Assembly (NCBI GenBank): GCA_004297865.1
Contig: SCSO01000017.1
Coordinates: 1 to 5,054, forward strand
Direction: 5' to 3'
DNA: 5,054 bases
From: Legionella sp.
Lineage (GTDB): Bacteria > Pseudomonadota > Gammaproteobacteria > Legionellales > Legionellaceae
Both the position numbers and the translations under genes were made by a program. Positions 1 through 5,054 of this stretch are shown in pieces; positions within the stretch are counted from its first letter, which is position 1; every line of letters starts with the position of its first letter. The notes beneath the pieces are model-generated. The model was given only the letters and a program-made list of their open reading frames with translations. It did no database searches and had not been told where the DNA came from.

Positions 1-314
1 GGACTATCAATCAATAGTTTTTCAACTGTTTTTCCGGCAACAAGATGACTTTCGATGATTTCGTCGATGTCAGCTAGAGAGGAATAGGTATACCATACTG
101 CTTCGGGATAAATGACAATGCAAGGTCCTGAGCTGCAACGCCCTAAACAGCCTGATTTGCTGACTCGGATTTTGCCAGGACCATGCATATCTAACTCTAA
201 AAGCTTAGATTTCATATGATTGAAAAACTCTTCACCGCCTGAATTAGCACAGCACTGCTTACCAGGAACCTTCTGGTTAGTGCATAAAAGCACATGCTTT
301 GTATAATAAGTCAA
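1..314 (-). CDS. [2Fe-2S] ferredoxin-like protein, thioredoxin fold (3' end outside window)
   Basis: This reading frame encodes 104 visible residues with no stop before the window edge. Its start is MTYYTKHVLLCTNQ. It resembles the small thioredoxin-fold (Shethna-type) [2Fe-2S] ferredoxins of about 100-110 residues, so only a few C-terminal residues are probably missing. The likely cluster ligands are C11, C22, C56 and C60 (spacing C-x10-C-x33-C-x3-C); C21 and C65 are extra cysteines. Other family-like stretches are GKIRVSKSGCLGRC (47-60), the YPEAVWYT segment (69-76) and a helical tail (DIDEIIESHLV). It has no signal peptide or membrane segment, so it should be cytosolic. The chosen start is TTG at 314: it is the only start codon that leaves the N-terminus family-like, and a good Shine-Dalgarno lies 7 nt upstream. 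It begins 4 nt after the ihfA stop, so it is probably co-transcribed and translationally coupled with ihfA. The electron-transfer partner is unknown. Confidence 0.85.
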   Translation of the reverse strand, partial: MTYYTKHVLLCTNQKVPGKQCCANSGGEEFFNHMKSKLLELDMHGPGKIRVSKSGCLGRCSSGPCIVIYPEAVWYTYSSLADIDEIIESHLVAGKTVEKLLIDS

Positions 315-318
315 AGAA

Positions 319-612
319 CTACTTTCCTATGGTTTCAATTTTAGTTTTTAGCTTCAAGCCTGGTTTAAAAGTAACCACTCTACGCGCCATTACAGGGATT
401 TCTTTCCCAGTTTTGGGGTTTCTTCCAGGTCTTTGGGGCTTATCTCTTAAGGTAAAATTACCAAAACCGGATAATTTCACATGTTTTCCATTTTCTAAGG
501 CATGTCGTAGCTCTTCAAAGAAATTCTCGACCATATCCTTAGCAAAAGGTTTTGACAGCTTTAAATCATCACACAAGGTCTCTGCTATAATGGCTTTACT
601 CAATGCGTTCAT
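319..612 (-). CDS. ihfA: Integration host factor subunit alpha
   Basis: The 97-residue product is the alpha subunit of IHF, a heterodimeric nucleoid protein that binds specific sites in the minor groove and bends DNA by about 160 degrees. It acts in transcription, recombination and replication together with IHF-beta, which is not encoded here. It aligns along its whole length with E. coli IhfA (99 aa). The helical dimerisation body covers about 1-45. LSGFGNF (47-53) is the HU/IHF signature region. The DNA-binding beta arm includes QRPGRNPKTG (60-69), with P66 equivalent to the intercalating proline (P65 in E. coli). MARRVVTFKPG (75-85) follows. The N-terminus is one residue longer than in E. 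coli and the C-terminal tail is slightly shorter. The ATG at 612 has a Shine-Dalgarno (GAGGG, 620-624) 7 nt upstream, inside the last codons of pheT, and starts 2 nt after the pheT stop. It may also have its own promoter inside pheT (see 658-666). Confidence 0.97.
   Translation of the reverse strand: MNALSKAIIAETLCDDLKLSKPFAKDMVENFFEELRHALENGKHVKLSGFGNFTLRDKPQRPGRNPKTGKEIPVMARRVVTFKPGLKLKTKIETIGK
322..328 (-). promoter_or_regulatory. Shine-Dalgarno (AGGAAAG) fixing the TTG start of the ferredoxin gene
   Basis: AGGAAAG on the minus strand lies 7 nt before the TTG at 314, inside the last codons of ihfA (Gly-Lys-stop). An in-frame TAG sits only a few codons upstream of the TTG and no ATG occurs between them. 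TTG is therefore preferred over the later in-frame GTG in the HVLL segment, which would cut into the conserved N-terminus. Confidence 0.7.
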
Positions 613-614
613 GA

Positions 615-2996
615 TTATTCCCTCAATAAAATTGAAAATTCAGCCTCTAATGCTTTGATTATAGCAGCAATTACAGAATTGATCTCAGAGTCAACTAAAG
701 TTCTACCGTCGTCCTGTAAAATCATAGCAATGGCCAAACTTTTCTTTCCTTCAGGAATTCCTTTGCCCATATATAGGTCAAAAACAGCAAAATCCTTCAA
801 CCATGGGTCTTTAATAGTCTTACGGACTACCTCTTCTATAGCCTTAGCCTTGACGTCTTCAGCCACTAAAAAGGACAAATCTCGACGAATTTGCGGGTAT
901 TTCGATACCGATTTATAACCTACAGGCCTTGAATTATGCAGGGCCGATAAATTTAATTCAAAAAGCACCACGTCCTGAGTAATATCCAATGCATCGGTTA
1001 ATCTAGGGTGTAATACCCCTAGCCAGCCCGCAAATTGGCCATCAATCCTGATTTCAGCCGTTTTTCCTGGGTGCAATGCAGCATGCGTCGCCGATTTAAA
1101 TTCAATATTTTGTAATTTAAGGCTAGAAAATAGGGATTCCAGGTCTCCTTTTAGATCATAAAAATCAAAATGACCCTTAGTTTCACCCCAATTTAAAGCC
1201 CCATACTCCCCAGTAATCAGTCCGGCAATACAAGGTCTTTCACTTAATTGCCCCTGCTGAACATCAAAAACCACCCCGATTTCAAAGAATTTGACAGTGT
1301 TGCGCTGGCGATGAACATTATAAATCATGGAAGCAATGAGCCCTGGCCACATGCCTGTTCGCATTTGCGATAATTCGGAAGAAATGGGATTAAGCAACTG
1401 CATAAATTCTTGTTCAGGATAAAGCGCCCCCTGCAATTCAGGGTCGACGAAACTATAACTAATCGTTTCATGATAACTATTTGCTTTAAACCAGAGTCCT
1501 AATTGAGTAGCAATGCTTTCGTTGGCACTGGTCACCCCTGCTTGCACTTCGGAATTCATAGGCTGGGCTTTTAAATTGTCATAACCATAAAGCCTGATGA
1601 TTTCTTCAACTAAATCGACGTCTAATTGAATATCAAAACGATGGGAAGGCACCTTCACTTCTAAGATCCCATTATTTTCCGCAGTAATTTGTATGCCTAG
1701 ACCAGTAATTAAGTTCTTCATTTCTGCAAGAGAAATATCTAAACCACTCAGTTGCTTCACTTTAGCTGTATTGAAACTGAGGCTAATTTGGCTAGGAAGG
1801 TTTTTATGCTCTAAGGTCTCAACTACGGGTCCAGCCTCACCGCCGGCAATAGATAAAATTAATGCGGTGGCTCGCTCTAGAGCTTTCATTTGCAAATAAG
1901 GGTCCACACCCCGTTCAAATCGTTGTGATGAATCACTAAATAAACCGTACTTTCTGGCAACTCCAGCCGTAATTATAGGATTGAAAAAGGCACTTTCTAG
2001 AAATACGTCTTTAGTTTCCGCTTGGACTGCACTCTGAGCCCCTCCCATAATGCCTGCCATGGCTAAGGGTTTCTCGCGATCTGCAATCACTAGAACTTTA
2101 TCATTTAAAGTGACTTCCTGGCCATCCAACAACTCCAATTGCTCTTTTTCATTGCTAAGGCGTACGATAATCTCAGCTTTAATCGTCGCAAGGTCGAACG
2201 CATGCATAGGTTGCCCTAACTCCAGCATCACGTAATTCATCACATCGACTACTGGATGCACACAACGAATACCACTTCGACGTAAACGTTCAATCATCCA
2301 TAAAGGGGTAGTCGCATCTGGATTAATATTCTTGATTATTCGTCCGCAATAACGCGAGCAAGCTTCAGGATTTTTAATTTGAACAGCCAATACATCGTCA
2401 ATGGTTGGTGTAACCGTCGGGATTTCTGGAAATATAAGGGGCAATTGATTTAAAACCGCTACTTCTCGCGCAATGCCTAAAACACTGAAACAATCGGCAC
2501 GATTGGGAGTTAAGTCTATATCTAAGATCTGATCATCTAAATTAAGATATTCACGTAAATCCATCCCTACTGGAGCATCGGCTGGCAACTCCATGATACC
2601 CTCAGATTGCTCTGCAATACCTAATTCGGTGACCGAACAGAGCATGCCTTGGGATAATACACCCCGTAATTTAGATTCTTTAATTTTAAAACCACCGGGC
2701 AACTCAGCGCCAATCATCGATAAAGCCACTTTTAACCCAGGTCTAACATTAGCTGCGCCGCAAACAATTTGTAAGGGTTTGTCGCCATTGGCGTTTACTT
2801 CACAGACAGTTAATTTATCAGCATCTGGATGTGGTTGCGTGCTGAGTACTTCAGCAACAACGACCTTGGTAAATTCCCCTGCTACCGGACTAACTGCGTC
2901 GACTTCTAAACCGGCCATAGTCAATTGATCGGCTAATTCTTGTTCTGTTAATGAGAAATTAACCCATTCACGTAACCACAACTTACTGAGTTTCAT
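615..2996 (-). CDS. pheT: Phenylalanyl-tRNA synthetase subunit beta
   Basis: The 793-residue product (E. coli 795) is the large subunit of the cytosolic alpha2-beta2 enzyme that charges tRNA-Phe with phenylalanine using ATP. Domains in order: N-terminal region (1-40); EMAP-type OB-fold tRNA-binding domain (about 40-148, with HPDADKLTVCEV at 56-67); B3/B4 editing domain (about 210-390, with GQPMHAFD at 261-268, LESAFF at 333-338 and RFERGVDP at 359-366); B5 domain (about 405-475, with VPSHRFDIQLDVDLVEEIIR at 449-468); catalytic-like core (about 490-685); and the FDX-ACB anticodon-binding domain (about 699-793, starting KYPQIRRDLSF). Full length with no frameshift. The ATG at 2996 has AGAGGA (3004-3009) 7 nt upstream, in the 19-nt gap after pheS, so the two subunits are made from one message. 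In the editing pocket it has S354-D355-S356 where I recall Thr-Asp-Ala in E. coli; this is a conservative change and the domain otherwise looks intact. The end of the gene carries a candidate ihfA promoter. Confidence 0.98.
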   Translation of the reverse strand: MKLSKLWLREWVNFSLTEQELADQLTMAGLEVDAVSPVAGEFTKVVVAEVLSTQPHPDADKLTVCEVNANGDKPLQIVCGAANVRPGLKVALSMIGAELPGGFKIKESKLRGVLSQGMLCSVTELGIAEQSEGIMELPADAPVGMDLREYLNLDDQILDIDLTPNRADCFSVLGIAREVAVLNQLPLIFPEIPTVTPTIDDVLAVQIKNPEACSRYCGRIIKNINPDATTPLWMIERLRRSGIRCVHPVVDVMNYVMLELGQPMHAFDLATIKAEIIVRLSNEKEQLELLDGQEVTLNDKVLVIADREKPLAMAGIMGGAQSAVQAETKDVFLESAFFNPIITAGVARKYGLFSDSSQRFERGVDPYLQMKALERATALILSIAGGEAGPVVETLEHKNLPSQISLSFNTAKVKQLSGLDISLAEMKNLITGLGIQITAENNGILEVKVPSHRFDIQLDVDLVEEIIRLYGYDNLKAQPMNSEVQAGVTSANESIATQLGLWFKANSYHETISYSFVDPELQGALYPEQEFMQLLNPISSELSQMRTGMWPGLIASMIYNVHRQRNTVKFFEIGVVFDVQQGQLSERPCIAGLITGEYGALNWGETKGHFDFYDLKGDLESLFSSLKLQNIEFKSATHAALHPGKTAEIRIDGQFAGWLGVLHPRLTDALDITQDVVLFELNLSALHNSRPVGYKSVSKYPQIRRDLSFLVAEDVKAKAIEEVVRKTIKDPWLKDFAVFDLYMGKGIPEGKKSLAIAMILQDDGRTLVDSEINSVIAAIIKALEAEFSILLRE
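648..660 (-). promoter_or_regulatory. Candidate IHF binding site overlapping the putative ihfA promoter
   Basis: The minus strand reads AATCAAAGCATTA, an exact match to the IHF core consensus WATCAANNNNTTR. It overlaps the last bases of the candidate -10 element and covers the predicted transcription start (about 651), 36-48 nt upstream of the ihfA start codon. IHF is known to repress its own alpha-subunit gene in E. coli, so an autorepressor site is a reasonable inference. The upstream flank lacks the A-tract seen in the strongest IHF sites, and the sequence is also coding (end of pheT), so a chance match remains possible. Confidence 0.4.
658..666 (-). promoter_or_regulatory. Candidate extended -10 promoter for ihfA inside pheT
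   Basis: The minus strand reads TGCTATAAT, a perfect sigma70 extended -10 (TGnTATAAT). Transcription would start near 651 and give a leader of about 38 nt before the ihfA ATG, which includes the Shine-Dalgarno. No good -35 lies at 16-18 bp; the nearest TTGACT (689-694) is 25 bp away, too far to pair with this -10. Extended -10 promoters can work without a -35. E. coli ihfA (himA) is known to have its own promoter within pheT, which supports the placement. The call rests on motif match and context only. Confidence 0.45.
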
Positions 2997-3015
2997 CTAA
3001 AAGTCCTCTTTAGCT

Positions 3016-4029
3016 TTAAAATTGACTTAAAAAACTTAAATCATTTTCAAACATCATGCGTAAATCATCAATTCCAAAGTACAGCATGGCCAAACGGTCC
3101 ATGCCCATACCAAAGGCCCAACCTTGGTATTCATCAGGGGAAATATTCACTGCCCTTAATACATTGGGATGTACCATGCCACAACCTAATACTTCTAACC
3201 AGCCAGTAAATTTGCAAGAGCGGCATCCTTTGCCATGGCATTGCGTACATTCAATGTCCACTTCTGCAGAGGGTTCGGTAAAAGGGAAATACGATGGTCT
3301 AAATCTTAGGGCTAATTCACGTCCAAAAAAATGGGCAAAGAAATCCTGTAATAATCCTTTTAAGCCAGCCAAGGTCGCCTGCTTATCAATTAACAGACCT
3401 TCTACTTGGTGAAACATGGGCGTATGTGTCAGATCTGAGTCGCAGCGATAAACTCTACCTGGAGCAATCAGGCGAAAAGGAGGTTTACGTTTTTCCATAG
3501 TACGAATTTGTACTGGTGAAGTGTGTGTTCTTAAGAGTCGCCCATCCCCAAAATAAAAAGTATCATGCATTGCTCTTGCTGGATGATGGCCAGGGATATT
3601 TAAGGCTTCAAAATTATAAAATTCACTTTCAATTTCAGGCCCATCGACTATATCAAATCCTAAGCGGCTGAAATATTCATTAATTCGATGTTTAACTTGA
3701 GTGACTGGATGTAAAGAGCCTGCAGCGTTATGACGGCCAGGCAGCGTAATATCGATACGCTCAGCAGCTAATTTTTCAGTCAGTTGTTTTTCTTTTAATT
3801 GTTCCATTTTGGTTTCAATTAGTTCACTAATTTCTCGTTTAGCTTGATTGACTAATTGACCCATTTTGGGTTTTTCTTCCGCAGATAGGGAAGCAAGGCC
3901 TTTTAATAATTCAGTGAGATGTCCTTTTTTTCCCAAAAATTCAACCCGAATGGATTCGAGAGTAGATACATCCTGTGCTTTACTAATGGCAGCAGCGGCT
4001 TGTTCTTGTATGGTGATGATGTCCTGCAT
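3016..4029 (-). CDS. pheS: Phenylalanyl-tRNA synthetase subunit alpha
   Basis: The 337-residue product is the catalytic class II subunit of phenylalanyl-tRNA synthetase and works with the PheT product. The N-terminal coiled-coil arm that contacts tRNA spans about 1-90 (FLGKKGHLTE at 31-40). Class II motif 1 lies around 107-135 (LHPVT to GPEIE), motif 2 around 165-211 (LLRTHTSPVQIRTM, then GRVYRCDSDLTHTPMFHQVEG) and motif 3 around 303-316 (GWAFGMGMDRLAML). A305 is equivalent to E. coli A294, a Phe-pocket residue. Relative to E. coli (327 aa) there is an insert of about 11 residues with four cysteines, C261-x2-C264-x4-C269-x2-C272, a possible metal knuckle. The ATG at 4029 is chosen over an in-frame GTG at 4041 because it makes the N-terminus match E. 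coli in length exactly up to GKKGHL. Its Shine-Dalgarno is weak (GTGGG about 7 nt upstream). A terminator-like hairpin ends 16 nt upstream, so expression probably depends on read-through or a local promoter. Confidence 0.97.
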   Translation of the reverse strand: MQDIITIQEQAAAAISKAQDVSTLESIRVEFLGKKGHLTELLKGLASLSAEEKPKMGQLVNQAKREISELIETKMEQLKEKQLTEKLAAERIDITLPGRHNAAGSLHPVTQVKHRINEYFSRLGFDIVDGPEIESEFYNFEALNIPGHHPARAMHDTFYFGDGRLLRTHTSPVQIRTMEKRKPPFRLIAPGRVYRCDSDLTHTPMFHQVEGLLIDKQATLAGLKGLLQDFFAHFFGRELALRFRPSYFPFTEPSAEVDIECTQCHGKGCRSCKFTGWLEVLGCGMVHPNVLRAVNISPDEYQGWAFGMGMDRLAMLYFGIDDLRMMFENDLSFLSQF

Positions 4030-4045
4030 AGTGATACCCACAAGT

Positions 4046-4067
4046 AAAAAGGAGGCCTTAGCCTCCT
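4046..4067 (-). terminator. Intrinsic terminator or attenuator between rplT and pheS
   Basis: On the minus strand AGGAGGC (4067-4061), loop TAAG (4060-4057) and GCCTCCT (4056-4050) form a 7-bp GC-rich stem with a 4-nt loop. T's run directly on from the stem (4050-4046). The U-run occurs only in the minus-strand RNA, so it would end transcripts coming from infC-rpmI-rplT. It sits 24 nt after the rplT stop and 16 nt before the pheS ATG. Partial termination would lower pheST expression relative to the ribosomal genes. I see no alternative antiterminator pairing in the short gap and no Phe-rich leader peptide, so regulated attenuation is not shown. Confidence 0.7.
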
Positions 4068-4095
4068 CTATAATTTATTTAACAATCTAAATTAA
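4067..4095 (-). promoter_or_regulatory. Weak candidate promoter for pheST
   Basis: The minus strand has TATAGA (4072-4067) as a possible -10, 17 bp from TTAATT (4095-4090, 3 of 6 matches to TTGACA) as a poor -35. The start point would fall near 4060, in the loop of the terminator hairpin, so transcripts made here could not form the full stem and would escape termination. The gap is AT-rich, so such matches arise easily by chance; low confidence. Confidence 0.2.
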
Positions 4096-4451
4096 CCTGC
4101 TAATGCAGCTTTAGCTTGTTCAGCAATGGCCGCGAAGGCTACTTTATCATGTACTGCCATATCAGCAAGTATTTTTCTGTCCAATTCAACTGATGCTTTT
4201 TTCAAGCCATCAATCAAACGACTATATGATAAACCACACTCACGAGCTTGCGCGTTAATACGCACTATCCATAATGCACGGAACTGACGTTTTTTCTGAC
4301 GTCTATCGCGATAAGCATATTGACCTGCTTTAATAACTGCTTGCTTGGCCATGCGATAGGTACGACTACGTGCACCGTAATAACCTTTGGCTTGATCTAA
4401 AATTTTCTTATGACGCGCTTTAGCGGTCACACCACGTTTAACTCTTGGCAT
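4092..4451 (-). CDS. rplT: 50S ribosomal protein L20
   Basis: The 119-residue product (E. coli 118) is bacterial L20 (bL20), an early 50S assembly protein that binds 23S rRNA. The very basic N-terminal extension is typical (MPRVKRGVTAKARHKKIL at 1-18, then AKGYYGARSRTYRMAKQAV at 21-39). The globular C-terminal domain follows, with RDRRQKKRQFRALWIVRINA (48-67) and GLSYSRLIDGLKKA (73-86). In enterics L20 also represses the rpmI-rplT message; the RNA elements needed for that cannot be judged here. The start ATG at 4451 is supported by a strong Shine-Dalgarno (GGGGAGGAG, 4458-4466) that fills most of the 15-nt gap after rpmI. It is followed by a terminator-like hairpin, which suggests a partial transcript end here. 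Confidence 0.98.
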   Translation of the reverse strand: MPRVKRGVTAKARHKKILDQAKGYYGARSRTYRMAKQAVIKAGQYAYRDRRQKKRQFRALWIVRINAQARECGLSYSRLIDGLKKASVELDRKILADMAVHDKVAFAAIAEQAKAALAG

Positions 4452-4466
4452 TTTTCACTCCTCCCC

Positions 4467-4667
4467 TTAACTACCATGCAACATACGTTCAGCCAAACGA
4501 GCATCGCATGGCTTCAATCTACTGGCACCTACACGTAGATGTCGTTTTTGCTTAGTAGACTTCTTGGTAAGGATATGGTTTCTATAAGCACCGCGACGTT
4601 TAATCGCACCACTTGCTGTCTTTCGGAAACGTTTACACGCTCCACGATGTGACTTTAACTTAGGCAT
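4467..4667 (-). CDS. rpmI: 50S ribosomal protein L35
   Basis: The 66-residue product is bacterial L35 (bL35), a small, highly basic 50S protein. The family N-terminus MPKLKSHRGACKRFRKTASG (1-20) and the core HILTKKSTKQKRHLR (31-45) are clear. The C-terminal part (LKPCDARLAERMLHGS, 51-66) differs from the enteric version but the length is normal. The start ATG at 4667 has GGAGT (4676-4680) 8 nt upstream. It lies 25 nt after infC and 15 nt before rplT in the conserved infC-rpmI-rplT order, so it is almost certainly co-transcribed with them. Confidence 0.97.
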   Translation of the reverse strand: MPKLKSHRGACKRFRKTASGAIKRRGAYRNHILTKKSTKQKRHLRVGASRLKPCDARLAERMLHGS

Positions 4668-4692
4668 AACACTTTACTCCGCATTAATTACG

Positions 4693-5054
4693 CTACTTCG
4701 TTTTTTTGGGTGATAAGACCATGAGTAATTGTCTACCCTCACGTTTTGCATGTTGCTCAACTACTGCAACATCCGCTGTATCCAGCTGTATACGTTCGAG
4801 AATTTTCATACCCAATTCTTGATGCGCCATTTCACGACCACGAAAACGTAGCGTGACTTTGACTTTATCACCATGATTGAGGAAACGGATCAGGTTGCGT
4901 AGCTTGACCTGATAATCTCCATCTTCCGTCGTTGGACGGAATTTTAATTCTTTGACCTGAATTTGCTTTTGCTTTTTCTTTGCTTCAGCTTGTTTTTTAC
5001 TCAGTTCAAAGAGAAACTTACCGTAATCCATAATACGGCATACGGGTGGTCTAG
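4693..5054 (-). CDS. infC: Translation initiation factor IF-3 (5' end outside window)
   Basis: The frame is open to the window edge and shows 119 residues, from RPPVCRIMDYGKF to the C-terminal MVLSPKKTK and a TAG stop. It is the end of the N-terminal domain, the lysine-rich linker (KKQAEAKKKQKQ) and the whole C-terminal domain of IF-3. That domain binds the 30S subunit, keeps it apart from 50S and checks start-codon and initiator-tRNA choice. Family signatures are IQVKELKFRP, DGDYQVKLRNLIRFL, TLRFRGREMAHQELG and EGRQLLMVLSPKK. By comparison with E. coli IF-3 (180 aa) about 60 N-terminal residues are missing. The Met at 5031 is internal (the IMDYGKF motif) and not the true start. The real start codon, often a rare AUU used for autoregulation in this family, lies outside the window. 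Confidence 0.97.
   Translation of the reverse strand, partial: RPPVCRIMDYGKFLFELSKKQAEAKKKQKQIQVKELKFRPTTEDGDYQVKLRNLIRFLNHGDKVKVTLRFRGREMAHQELGMKILERIQLDTADVAVVEQHAKREGRQLLMVLSPKKTK

Noticed and set aside
299..658. Plus-strand open frames antisense to ihfA, pheT, pheS and rplT (for example 299-658, 2593-2928, 3056-3412)
   Set aside because: All lie opposite strongly conserved genes, have no family resemblance or ribosome site, and are shadow frames.
689..694. TTGACT as the -35 of the ihfA promoter
   Set aside because: It is 25 bp from the TATAAT element, well beyond the 16-18 bp used by sigma70, and no -10-like hexamer lies at the right distance from it.
660..700. LexA (SOS) box near the ihfA promoter, as reported for E. 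coli himA
   Set aside because: Only a single CTGT half-site is visible, with no ACAG partner at the required spacing.
4039..4041. In-frame GTG as the pheS start (341 aa)
   Set aside because: It has no Shine-Dalgarno at a useful distance and adds four residues not seen in E. coli PheS. The ATG at 4029 gives a residue-for-residue N-terminal length match.
4046..4067. Bidirectional terminator
   Set aside because: Read on the plus strand the stem is followed by TCTATAATTT, without a direct T-run, and no plus-strand gene leads into it.
4050..4075. Leader peptide driven by the AGAGGAGG in the hairpin arm
   Set aside because: No ATG, GTG or TTG lies within 5-13 nt downstream, so the purine-rich stretch is better explained as part of the terminator stem.
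5029..5031. ATG as the start of a 112-residue infC product
   Set aside because: This Met is the internal one of the conserved IMDYGKF motif. The frame stays open upstream with RPPVCRI, typical of IF-3, so the gene is cut by the window edge.

Overview
The window is an ordinary bacterial housekeeping cluster. Every gene lies on the minus strand, so it reads from high to low coordinates: infC (5' end cut off), rpmI, rplT, pheS, pheT, ihfA, and a small [2Fe-2S] ferredoxin-like gene whose last few codons run off the window. The gene order infC-rpmI-rplT-pheS-pheT-ihfA is the classic gammaproteobacterial one (as in E. coli). The proteins are close in length and motif content to their E. coli counterparts. 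The DNA is fairly AT-rich (about 40% GC by eye). The protein character suggests a gammaproteobacterium outside the enterics, perhaps Legionella- or Coxiella-like, but I cannot fix the genus from the sequence alone.

Layout, in transcription order. Positions 5054-4092 encode translation initiation factor 3 and ribosomal proteins L35 and L20, with short gaps (25 and 15 nt) that contain Shine-Dalgarno sequences. A 62-nt gap follows, holding a GC-rich hairpin with a U-run: an intrinsic terminator or attenuator just ahead of pheS. Then come the two subunits of phenylalanyl-tRNA synthetase, 19 nt apart. ihfA starts 2 nt after the pheT stop, and the ferredoxin-like gene starts with TTG 4 nt after the ihfA stop. 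No non-coding stretch exceeds 62 nt, and I see no tRNA, rRNA, mobile element, CRISPR array or long repeat.

The genes act in translation (initiation, 50S assembly, tRNA-Phe charging), in nucleoid architecture (IHF) and in an undefined redox role (ferredoxin). The most interesting signals are regulatory. A perfect extended -10 element (TGCTATAAT) lies inside the end of pheT, about 46 nt upstream of ihfA. It is overlapped by a perfect match to the IHF consensus (WATCAANNNNTTR), which suggests a private, autoregulated ihfA promoter. The terminator-like hairpin before pheS is not preceded by a recognisable Phe-rich leader peptide like E. coli pheM. I found no evidence of an undescribed biological system.
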